This document shows positions 1 to 4,715 of a stretch of DNA of 5,250 bases, one piece after another. Numbering within the stretch: position 1 is the first letter of the stretch; each line of letters opens with the position of its first letter. Under the pieces are notes generated by a model. It ran no database searches. It was not told the DNA's origin and worked only from the letters and a program-made list of their open reading frames with translations. Origin of the DNA: Thermoplasmatota archaeon (GTDB taxonomy: Archaea > Thermoplasmatota > E2 > DHVEG-1); assembly GCA_030612095.1 (NCBI GenBank), contig JAUWOO010000120.1:1-5250 (forward strand), in the 5' to 3' direction. The position numbers were made by a program, and so were the translations under genes.

Positions 1-26
1 CCTGTTGATGACACACATATTTTCAT
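1..26 (-). CDS. NifX/NifB-like dinitrogenase Fe-Mo cofactor family protein, N-terminal fragment (partial at window edge)
   Basis: An ATG on the minus strand opens a frame reading MKICVSSTG before the window ends. This nonapeptide is the typical opening of small NifX/NifB-C-terminal-type proteins (dinitrogenase iron-molybdenum cofactor family), in which the first beta strand leads into a Gly-containing loop. A GAGG ribosome-binding sequence (36-39) lies 9 nt upstream, the same spacing as for the gene before it, and the gap to that gene's stop is 42 nt, so it should be the next gene of the same operon. Family members bind or carry Fe-S/Fe-Mo-type clusters, and in archaea without nitrogenase they recur beside Mrp ATPases and DUF5320 proteins. 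Only nine codons are visible, so the assignment rests on the start motif and context; the rest of the gene must lie left of the window. Confidence 0.6.
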
Positions 27-68
27 ATATTTCCGCCTCTTCACATTCAGTTTATGTCTTACAAATTC

Positions 69-227
69 CTATTTTTCCCTTTTTCTTATCACTATACTAG
101 TACCATTCTTGATGTATATCTGATTTTCAGATGATGGATTACTTACACTTGTGAATCCAAGGTTTTCAACAAATTCTTTTATTTTTTTTACCTCAACTAA
201 GTCATTGTTTTCTTGAAATCTATTCAT
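69..227 (-). CDS. small hypothetical protein, 52 aa
   Basis: I do not recognise this protein. The chosen ATG at 227 has a GAGG (237-240) 9 nt upstream; an in-frame ATG at 251 would add eight residues but has no clear SD, so the shorter form is preferred. The product has no cysteine, no signal peptide and no membrane segment. It is charged: an N-terminal amphipathic stretch (around VKKIKEFVENLGF) is followed by a Ser/Asn-rich turn and two predicted beta strands (IYIKNG, SIVIRK), ending in a basic KREK tail, so a small alpha/beta fold is plausible. It sits 37 nt after the zinc-ribbon gene and 42 nt before the NifX-like gene on the same strand, so it is probably cotranscribed and may be an accessory to the metal-cluster genes. 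The reading frame is short, and existence as a real gene is inferred from the SD and the operon position. Confidence 0.55.
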   Translation of the reverse strand: MNRFQENNDLVEVKKIKEFVENLGFTSVSNPSSENQIYIKNGTSIVIRKREK

Positions 228-264
228 AGTTATTTTCCTCATTTTGAACAATACTTTTTTTATT

Positions 265-450
265 TTATCCTCGGGTCATCGGTGCCCCACATTTGGGACA
301 TTTTCTCGAATTACACGGAACACCAAGTTGATGAAGCTCCTGGTATCCGCAGTTTGGACATATGCATTCCCCGCCAGGACCACGGGCAAATCCACCGCCA
401 AGGCCCCTACGTCCGCCTCTGCCAAACCCTCCTCCACCACGTCCCGGCAT
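265..450 (-). CDS. Gly/Arg-rich small zinc-ribbon (CPxCG) protein of Mrp cluster, 61 aa
   Basis: The N-terminal half (residues 1-27) is a flexible Gly/Arg-rich stretch. The C-terminal half carries six cysteines at about 29, 31, 34, 46, 51 and 54, arranged as C-x-CPNCG ... C-x4-CPKCG. The two CPxCG knuckles (31/34 and 51/54) are a zinc-ribbon or rubredoxin-like metal site, and Cys29 and Cys46 are extra thiols. Short proteins of this kind, with a Gly/Arg leader and the 'CPNCGY...H..GVPC...KCPKCG' pattern, recur next to Mrp/NBP35 ATPases in anaerobic archaea and bacteria; the function is unknown, and metal or Fe-S handling is inferred. The start is the ATG at 450: GAGGTGA (458-464) lies 7 nt upstream, whereas an in-frame GTG at 456 overlaps that SD. 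The SD lies inside the last codons of mrp and the two genes are only 2 nt apart, so translation is probably coupled. Confidence 0.8.
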   Translation of the reverse strand: MPGRGGGGFGRGGRRGLGGGFARGPGGECICPNCGYQELHQLGVPCNSRKCPKCGAPMTRG

Positions 451-452
451 TT

Positions 453-1274
453 TCACTTCACCTCTTTTTTGTTTACAATTTTCTCGATATTTTCTACAAT
501 CTCTACAAATACTTTCGCTGCATCAGAGTTCATATTTTTAACGACAAATGGCTCCCCTGAATCACCAGTTTCTACAATTCTTGCATCCAGCGGAATTTTA
601 CCTAGAAATGGCACATTAAAATCCTTGGACGCTTTTAATCCTCCACCTGTTTTGAAGATATCAATAGACTTACCACAATATGGACATTTAAAACCACTCA
701 TATTCTCAATAATTCCAATAACAGGCATATTCATTTTCTTCACAAAATTGATAGATTTCCGTACACTTACCAATGCAACATCCTGCGGCGTTGTCACAAT
801 AATAGCACCATCACAGTTGGGGATAAGCTGTGCTATACTCAGCGGCTCATCGCCAGTTCCAGGAGGAATATCCACCACCAAATAGTCTAAAACCCCCCAG
901 TCAACATCTCCAATAAGCTGTTTTATCGCCATCATTTTTAACGGCCCACGCCAAATCACAGGCGAATCCCTGTCTTGGGTGAGGAAACCCATTGACATAA
1001 CTTTTAACTTTGGTGAAAAGAAAACCGGATTCATACCTACTACAGATGCCCCTGGCTTCTTGTCCTCGACACCAAGCATCTTAGGTATACTTGGACCATG
1101 AATGTCGATATCAAGTATTCCCACGTCATGACCTTCTTTTGACAATGCAACAGCAAGATTTGCAGATACTGTGCTTTTACCAACGCCACCTTTACCACTT
1201 AAAACCAGAATCTTATGTTTTATTTTACCTAAACTAGTGGTAACTTTAGAGTCATCGTATGCCTTTTTTTCCAT
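453..1274 (-). CDS. Mrp/NBP35-family iron-sulfur cluster carrier P-loop ATPase
   Basis: The 273-residue product is a SIMIBI-class P-loop ATPase of the Mrp/NBP35/ApbC group, which binds [4Fe-4S] clusters and passes them to apoproteins in the cytoplasm. Visible motifs are the deviant Walker A GKGGVGKST (27-35) with the signature first Lys, switch I around DIDIHGPS (55-62), the family stretch SMGFL (94-98), the IWRGPLK block (107-113), Walker B VVDIPPGTGDE (133-143), and C-terminal CPYC (197-200), whose two cysteines are the bridging cluster ligands across a dimer. There is no N-terminal four-Cys ferredoxin-like domain of the eukaryotic NBP35 type and no N-terminal MIP18/DUF59 domain, so this is the short archaeal form. 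The ATG at 1274 has AGGAG ending 6 nt upstream. It lies 87 nt downstream of the DUF5320 gene and its 3' end carries the SD of the next gene. The family assignment is secure; the specific client proteins are unknown. Confidence 0.95.
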   Translation of the reverse strand: MEKKAYDDSKVTTSLGKIKHKILVLSGKGGVGKSTVSANLAVALSKEGHDVGILDIDIHGPSIPKMLGVEDKKPGASVVGMNPVFFSPKLKVMSMGFLTQDRDSPVIWRGPLKMMAIKQLIGDVDWGVLDYLVVDIPPGTGDEPLSIAQLIPNCDGAIIVTTPQDVALVSVRKSINFVKKMNMPVIGIIENMSGFKCPYCGKSIDIFKTGGGLKASKDFNVPFLGKIPLDARIVETGDSGEPFVVKNMNSDAAKVFVEIVENIEKIVNKKEVK

Positions 1275-1299
1275 ATTTCACTCCTAAATATCTATGTGC

Positions 1300-1316
1300 T
1301 ACTAAAAATCTTAGTA
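1300..1316. repeat. 6-bp inverted repeat TACTAA-N5-TTAGTA upstream of mrp
   Basis: Perfect arms TACTAA (1300-1305) and TTAGTA (1311-1316) flank AAATC, 26 nt upstream of the mrp start. A TATA-like run (CTTTTAAACTT on the minus strand, about 1318-1328) sits just before it, so an internal mrp promoter with an operator-like element is possible. The AT-rich background makes chance occurrence plausible. Confidence 0.3.
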
Positions 1317-1333
1317 AGTTTAAAAGAAAGACA

Positions 1334-1350
1334 AAGGCGATAAACGCCCT
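1334..1350 (-). terminator. small hairpin between DUF5320 gene and mrp (possible attenuator)
   Basis: Read on the minus strand, AGGGCG-TTTAT-CGCCTT folds into a 6-bp stem containing one G.U pair, followed by a pyrimidine-rich run (TGTCTTTCTTTTA). It lies 12 nt after the DUF5320 stop. It could reduce read-through into mrp or mark an mRNA processing site. The stem is short, so termination is uncertain. Confidence 0.35.
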
Positions 1351-1361
1351 CTTATATCTCT

Positions 1362-1730
1362 CTAAGGAACTTCCTTTTTTTCTTTAGAAAGTTCCTGGAG
1401 TCTTTCCTTTATAGCTTTGAGTTCACCCTCTAGGCCTTTGACCATGCCTTCAAGGTTGGATTTCTCTTCATCCTTGCTGGGTTCTGGATAAGTGTCTCTG
1501 TAGTATGGCACTGATCCGTAGTAGGGATCTGGGTAATAATCTCTTCGCCAAAATCCTCTGCCACGTCCCCAAAATCCACGTCCAAAGCCTCGACCCCAGC
1601 CTCTGCCAAAGCCTCTACCTCTAGGTGCCCCTTTTGTGAATCCTGGGCTATCATATCCTGAGCAGTAGCCCAATCCTCGTCCAGTTCTTGACCCATAGCC
1701 TCCAGGTCCTGTTCTATCGCCACCTGGCAT
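1362..1730 (-). CDS. DUF5320-type Gly/Arg-rich protein with C-terminal coiled coil, 122 aa
   Basis: The N-terminus (MPGGDRTGPGGYGSRTGRG, then a GYC at 21-23) matches the characteristic opening of DUF5320 proteins, small proteins frequent beside Mrp and NifX-like genes in anaerobes and of unknown function. Three parts follow: a Gly/Arg/aromatic repeat (about 37-63, built of GRGF/GRGW units), a Tyr/Pro/Asp-rich linker (64-84, with YYPDPYY and PYYRDTYP), and a charged helix (85-120). The helix has hydrophobics at 93, 97, 100, 104, 107, 111 and 114, a regular 4-3 heptad that should form a coiled coil for oligomerisation. The only cysteine is Cys23. A strong SD (AAGGAGGTGA, 1739-1748) lies 8 nt upstream of the ATG. 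The gene starts 3 nt after the end of an upstream mini-ORF that contains this SD. Family is assigned from the start motif and architecture; biochemical role is not known. Confidence 0.85.
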   Translation of the reverse strand: MPGGDRTGPGGYGSRTGRGLGYCSGYDSPGFTKGAPRGRGFGRGWGRGFGRGFWGRGRGFWRRDYYPDPYYGSVPYYRDTYPEPSKDEEKSNLEGMVKGLEGELKAIKERLQELSKEKKEVP

Positions 1731-1733
1731 ATT

Positions 1734-1835
1734 TTATTTCACCTCCTTAATTTTATTTAATTTCTTTCTCCTAAACATTCTTTCGTATAGCTTTTTCACT
1801 CTTCTGTCTGCATGTTTTCCATAGACTCTTTCCAT
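1734..1835 (-). CDS. candidate 33-aa basic micropeptide leading the Mrp cluster
   Basis: An ATG at 1835 opens 33 codons ending in TAA at 1734-1736, only 3 nt before the DUF5320 start. AGGGTGA (1842-1848) lies 6 nt upstream of the ATG, which is good SD placement. The peptide (starting MERVYGKHADRRVKK, ending KLNKIKEVK) has 14 Lys/Arg against 4 Asp/Glu, giving a net charge near +10, with no cysteine and an amphipathic helical appearance. Its final codons (AAG GAG GTG AAA) are also the SD of the DUF5320 gene, so it could act as a leader whose translation couples to the genes behind it, or as an RNA- or DNA-binding micropeptide. I do not recognise the sequence. Evidence is the SD, the in-frame stop adjacent to the next start, and the coding-like composition; it may be only a regulatory leader ORF. 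Confidence 0.55.
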   Translation of the reverse strand: MERVYGKHADRRVKKLYERMFRRKKLNKIKEVK

Positions 1836-1926
1836 GTTTTTTCACCCTTTAATTTTTTAATCGTATGGTTAAGAGCTATAGAGTCGTAATCTGAATAGCA
1901 ATGAAAGGGATGGACTGTGTGGGAGG

Positions 1927-1940
1927 AAAATTTATGAATT
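1927..1940 (-). promoter_or_regulatory. candidate TATA box for the Mrp cluster
   Basis: The minus strand reads AATTCATAAATTTT, an archaeal TATA-like run. Transcription would begin about 25-30 nt downstream (near 1905), giving a leader of roughly 70 nt before the mini-ORF. A weaker alternative, CTCTATAGCTC (about 1872-1882), would place the start just ahead of the mini-ORF SD. The box overlaps one copy of the ATTCATAAAT repeat. Confidence 0.35.
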
Positions 1941-1999
1941 AATCTGATTTTTCATAACTCTACAACCTTGTAGCAATGTATTGAAACATATTCATAAAT
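1930..1999. repeat. paired 10-bp boxes ATTTATGAAT / ATTCATAAAT in opposite orientation
   Basis: ATTTATGAAT (1930-1939) and its exact reverse complement ATTCATAAAT (1990-1999) are 60 bp apart from start to start, near six helical turns. A shorter TTCATAA copy sits between them at 1951-1957, forming a 7-bp inverted repeat with TTATGAA at 1932-1938. They could be regulator sites placed on the same DNA face, or the two divergent TATA elements. Confidence 0.45.
1960..1973. promoter_or_regulatory. 14-bp palindrome CTACAA-CC-TTGTAG, candidate operator
   Basis: Perfect 6-bp arms separated by CC lie between the two ATTCATAAAT boxes. The size and symmetry fit sites used by dimeric Lrp/AsnC-family proteins, and such a regulator is encoded 138 bp to the right. 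Binding by that protein is inference from position. Confidence 0.45.
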
Positions 2000-2000
2000 G

Positions 2001-2049
2001 TTATCACAATAATTATCAACAAAATTTCATTTTTTACCAATATTTATCA
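2001..2049 (+). repeat. three TTATCA direct repeats upstream of the regulator promoter
   Basis: TTATCA occurs at 2001-2006, 2013-2018 and 2044-2049, just upstream of the presumed TATA box of the regulator gene. The first two are 12 bp apart and the third is 31 bp further. In AT-rich DNA this could be chance, but placement suits activator or autoregulatory sites. Confidence 0.25.
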
Positions 2050-2054
2050 AAAAT

Positions 2055-2064
2055 AATTATATAG
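2055..2064 (+). promoter_or_regulatory. candidate TATA box of the Lrp-type regulator gene
   Basis: AATTATATAG resembles an archaeal TATA element. A start site about 25 nt downstream (2085-2090) would leave a short leader of about 25 nt that includes the GGTGA SD (2104-2108) before the ATG at 2112. Confidence 0.45.
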
Positions 2065-2111
2065 GTGATCTGCATACCAAATAAAACATTGGCTAGATAA
2101 AAAGGTGAAAT

Positions 2112-2684
2112 ATGTCGAAAGAAAGTATAAAACTAGACCAAAAAGATAGAAAAATAATCACCCTGCTTCATGACAATCAAGAAATATCTCAAGATGAAAT
2201 TGCTAAAATAGTTCATTTATCTCAACCTTCTATTGCTATGCGTGTAAAAAAACTCAAAGAAAAAGGAATAATGAACCATATTATGGGAGTAAATCTCAAC
2301 AAAGTAGGAATATACGTAGCAATAATAACTGTTAGAACTACCAATACTACCAAGATTTTGAATATGTTTCGTGACTGCCCCTTCTTTTTAAATGGATTTG
2401 TCATATCTGGAAAAGAAAACTTGATGTTATTATTCGCAGGTGAGGATTTAGCATCTCTAGAATCCATGATAGACTGTCGCATACGCCCTGACGAAGATGT
2501 TCAAAGTGCAGATTTTACGATCATGATATCAAGTATAAAAGATTTTGTAATGCCCATAAAACTAGTCGAAAGACCTCTAAGCAAACCTCCTTGCGGAGTA
2601 GATTATAAAGGATGCCAAGCATACGATGAAAATCGTTGCTTCGGCTGCCCTGCTACCAGCCGGTATAAAGGAGTCTTTTGGTAG
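2112..2684 (+). CDS. Lrp/AsnC-family transcriptional regulator with C-terminal four-cysteine cluster
   Basis: The 190-residue protein begins with an Lrp/AsnC winged helix-turn-helix: LDQKDRKIITLLHDN (8-22) leads into the HTH (QDEIAKIVHLSQPSIAMRVKKL, about 27-48) and the turn KEKGIM (49-54). A RAM/ligand-binding-like alpha/beta domain follows (about 60-150), including strand VAIITVR and the GKENLMLLFAG region. Beyond the usual 140-160 residues is a tail (about 158-190) with cysteines at 161, 168, 176 and 179 in the order CG-x5-C-x7-C-x2-CPAT and an aromatic end (RYKGVFW). It resembles CGxDCxxCxxY...CxGCPxT metal-binding tails, with Tyr165 where one Cys would be expected. The protein likely binds DNA as a dimer or octamer, with the tail sensing metal, Fe-S or redox state (inferred). 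It is transcribed divergently from the Mrp cluster, which it may control along with its own gene. The SD GGTGA is only 3 nt from the ATG. Confidence 0.88.
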   Translation: MSKESIKLDQKDRKIITLLHDNQEISQDEIAKIVHLSQPSIAMRVKKLKEKGIMNHIMGVNLNKVGIYVAIITVRTTNTTKILNMFRDCPFFLNGFVISGKENLMLLFAGEDLASLESMIDCRIRPDEDVQSADFTIMISSIKDFVMPIKLVERPLSKPPCGVDYKGCQAYDENRCFGCPATSRYKGVFW

Positions 2685-2762
2685 AGATATTTCAAATTGG
2701 GATATGGTTATAAAAAAATATTATTTTCCAAAGACCCCGAAATATCTTTGTTGGAATTTTTT
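2685..2762 (+). terminator. hairpin plus T-tract after the regulator gene
   Basis: Immediately after the TAG stop, AGATATTTC (2685-2693) pairs perfectly over 9 bp with GAAATATCT (2739-2747). Inside the 45-nt loop, GGG/CCC and GG/CC pairs could extend an irregular hairpin. A TTTTTT run follows at 2757-2762. Archaeal transcription commonly ends at T-tracts, so this is a reasonable 3' end. Confidence 0.45.
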
Positions 2763-2924
2763 ATGCAGAAGTTTTATAGAGAAAAGGGGGGTTTTTACTG
2801 GTAAAATTATGTTCAACCTCTCTCGTATAAATTACAGGAGAAAAATGGTGTTCTACAGGAGGAAGCTATTTTTTCATTATACTTGACATAGTTCCGTCTT
2901 CTCTCTGTTCCCTTAAGCAATGTA
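2763..2924. other. convergent intergenic stretch, no gene seen
   Basis: This is the rest of the gap between the converging regulator and CBS genes. It contains an imperfect inverted repeat, TTTATAGAGA (2773-2782) against TCTCGTATAAA (about 2821-2831) with one bulged base, flanking a G6T5 run. An ATG after AGGAG near 2844 opens only 13 codons. No RNA gene is recognised. Confidence 0.5.
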
Positions 2925-3425
2925 TCATCGATCTTCTTCTGCTATCGAATGATACTGGGTAGCACCATAGTATTTTCTAATCAACTGATGCAGGGTAAGT
3001 TCCCCAATTACTTCTTTATTTTTCAATACAGGAACTCTTCTTAACCTATGAATTGTCATCTTCTCTAGGACGTCGATAATTTTATCATCAGGTCCACATG
3101 ATATTACTTTACGACGCATAATATCTTCCGCTGTCTTCACAGTTCCATGCCGAATCGACCGTATATCAGGCATTCCAAACACATAAGACGGAAATTCTTT
3201 TGGAGCCAGTATTGAAAGTGCATCATGTTCTGTTATTAATCCTACAAGTTCTTTATTTTCTTTACCCTTTACAACCCATATGTGATTTCTTGCACCTAAG
3301 ATGTTTAGGACATGATGGATACCTTCTTTTTTTTCAATTATTGGCAGATCCCAAACTCTTTTATCCATTAGTTGCTCTACCCTCAGTTCATAGAATTCTG
3401 ATACTAATCGTTTCCCTCTTGCCAT
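2925..3425 (-). CDS. two-CBS-domain protein, probable regulatory partner of the antiporter
   Basis: The protein of 166-168 residues consists essentially of a CBS pair, the module that dimerises and binds adenosine nucleotides. In the 168-residue numbering, CBS1 spans about 20-75, with the closing strand-helix motif GLITEHDAL (64-72). CBS2 spans about 102-155, with AEDIMRRKVISCGPDD, the RLRRVPVL strand (129-136) and GELTLHQL (143-150). There is no HTH, kinase or transmembrane segment. The start at 3425 is preferred because GGTGA (3435-3439 region) lies 7-9 nt upstream; an ATG at 3431 would add two residues but sits 1 nt from that SD. The gene follows the antiporter gene after 35 nt on the same strand, so they are likely cotranscribed. 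The antiporter lacks any cytosolic regulatory domain, so this protein could act in trans to gate it according to adenylate state; that link is inferred. A soluble sensor with another target is the alternative. Confidence 0.85.
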   Translation of the reverse strand: MARGKRLVSEFYELRVEQLMDKRVWDLPIIEKKEGIHHVLNILGARNHIWVVKGKENKELVGLITEHDALSILAPKEFPSYVFGMPDIRSIRHGTVKTAEDIMRRKVISCGPDDKIIDVLEKMTIHRLRRVPVLKNKEVIGELTLHQLIRKYYGATQYHSIAEEDR

Positions 3426-3460
3426 TATCATATCACCAATTTCAATGCAGTATTTAATAA

Positions 3461-4618
3461 TTACTTTCTAAGAATCCTTGCAAATACTGGCGGTGAAATA
3501 ACTGTTGTTACAATCACCATTACCAATATTGCAGAGGCTATTTCTGTGTTTATTATCCCATATCTTAATCCCAATTTAACCAATATCAGTTCTACACCTG
3601 CCCTAGGAATCATTGCTATGCCTACTCCGATTGATTCACGGTTATCAAATTTTATTAATTTTGCACCCAGACTACATCCTGCTAGTTTTCCTACAATTGC
3701 AACCATTAACAAAATACCAGCAAATCCACCTATAGATAAAAATGCGTTTAAATCAAAAGTCATCCCTACAGTTACAAAAAACACAGGTATGAAAAATCCT
3801 CCTCCTATCAAAGACATATTATCTTTCAGCCCTCTAAAAAAACTTAGCTGCCCAAGTACTATACCAGCGATAAACGCTCCGATTATTATTGACAATCCGA
3901 TATTCTCTGCTACTAAAGAAAACAGTAAGGCAACTAGGATACCTACTATAAGCAAGTTTTCTCTACCTAGTTTTGCCTTTGAAAGATATTTATCTAAAAC
4001 GCCGCTTACTCTATCTTTCGTTAATAAAACAGCAATCAACAAGAATAACAAAGCAAGAATTAGGAATATACTGATATCCCATATGTCTGCATACCCAATT
4101 TTTACTACGCCTATAAAAATAGCTATTATAACCACGCTGATGATATCATCTATTACAGCAGCTCCCATTACCAAGCTACCCAACCTTGTTCCTATTATTC
4201 CCAATTCAAGCAAAATTTCTGCATTTACCCCAATAGATGTTGCCATAAGAGCAGCTCCAACAAAAAGAGCGGTAATATATGAAAATCCAAACCATATCGC
4301 TGCAATATAGCCTAATATAAAGGGTAAAATCACACCAAGTATGGCAACTACTGCAGAGCTCTTTCCTATTTTTTTAAATTCTTTTAAATTGAGTGATAGA
4401 CCAGCAGACAACAAAAGAAATAATATTCCAATATCTGCAAAGTTGCTGACAACAGGATCTAAAACCCGTGTACCCTCCCCCGTTATTAAACTCATGTTTC
4501 CAATTATTGCTCCAAGAACCATCTCTCCTAAAATAATAGGTTGCTTTAGCTTTTTAGATAAAAATCTGCCTACCAACGCAGCAGCAAGAACAATTACTAT
4601 GCTAGTAATAAAATCCAT
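3461..4618 (-). CDS. CPA2-family Na+(K+)/H+ antiporter (NapA/KefB-like membrane domain)
   Basis: The 385-residue protein is almost wholly hydrophobic with roughly 11-13 membrane helices, the normal size of a bare CPA2 exchanger core. It exchanges protons for Na+ or K+ across the cytoplasmic membrane. Family marks are KQPIILGEMVLGAIIG (25-40), FLLLSAGLSLNL (67-78), the crossover helix ATSIGVNAEIL (126-136), the tandem acidic pair Asp157-Asp158 in AAVIDDI that carries the ions (the DD form is associated with electrogenic exchange), FFIPVFFVTVGM (about 275-286), and MIPRAGVE near 336-343 with Arg339 at the conserved basic position. No C-terminal RCK/TrkA-N domain is present, unlike KefB/KefC; the CBS gene just downstream may supply nucleotide sensing. 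The ATG at 4618 lacks a convincing SD, but a TATA-like run about 36 nt upstream fits a near-leaderless transcript. Ion specificity cannot be decided from sequence. Confidence 0.92.
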   Translation of the reverse strand: MDFITSIVIVLAAALVGRFLSKKLKQPIILGEMVLGAIIGNMSLITGEGTRVLDPVVSNFADIGILFLLLSAGLSLNLKEFKKIGKSSAVVAILGVILPFILGYIAAIWFGFSYITALFVGAALMATSIGVNAEILLELGIIGTRLGSLVMGAAVIDDIISVVIIAIFIGVVKIGYADIWDISIFLILALLFLLIAVLLTKDRVSGVLDKYLSKAKLGRENLLIVGILVALLFSLVAENIGLSIIIGAFIAGIVLGQLSFFRGLKDNMSLIGGGFFIPVFFVTVGMTFDLNAFLSIGGFAGILLMVAIVGKLAGCSLGAKLIKFDNRESIGVGIAMIPRAGVELILVKLGLRYGIINTEIASAILVMVIVTTVISPPVFARILRK

Positions 4619-4644
4619 TAATCTCTGAAATCTACGTTAGGTAG

Positions 4645-4661
4645 TTAAATGTTTATTTGCC
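4645..4661 (-). promoter_or_regulatory. candidate TATA box of the antiporter-CBS operon
   Basis: The minus strand reads GCAAATAAACATTTAAC, centred about 36 nt upstream of the antiporter ATG. This would place the start of transcription within roughly 10 nt of the ATG, in line with the absent SD. A second AT-rich box (ATAAAATTAA on the minus strand, 4741-4750) is further upstream. Confidence 0.35.
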
Positions 4662-4715
4662 TTTTTCATCTCGCTCTTTTTTTTGCCATCTCGTAATTTA
4701 TCCTTTTTTGATTGA

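Larger units (their letters stand above)
1836..2111. other. divergent control region between Mrp cluster and Lrp-type regulator
   Basis: This 276-bp non-coding stretch separates the minus-strand cluster from the plus-strand regulator and must hold both promoters. The half nearer the regulator (about 1980-2070) is very AT-rich and holds TTATCA direct repeats, while 1861-1926 is more mixed in composition and would be 5' leader of the minus-strand transcript. Several inverted repeats listed separately fall between the two presumed TATA boxes. No further open frame with an SD is visible in it. Confidence 0.7.

Noticed and set aside
244..885. Plus-strand open frame (213 codons) opposite the zinc-ribbon and mrp genes
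   Set aside because: It is antisense to strongly supported genes and shows no domain or SD.
1430..1723. 97-codon open frame overlapping the DUF5320 gene on the same strand in another frame
   Set aside because: It is a shadow frame: the DUF5320 frame has the strong SD, the family start motif and a sensible architecture, while this one lacks an SD and recognisable features.
2626..2886. Plus-strand 86-codon frame overlapping the end of the regulator gene
   Set aside because: It begins inside the regulator in another frame without an SD, and its product is low-complexity basic/aromatic with no recognised family.
3546..4310. Long plus-strand open frame (254 codons) opposite the antiporter gene
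   Set aside because: It is antisense to a clear membrane protein, is Pro/Ile/Thr/Asn/Lys-rich with no motif, and arises from the codon pattern of the hydrophobic gene.
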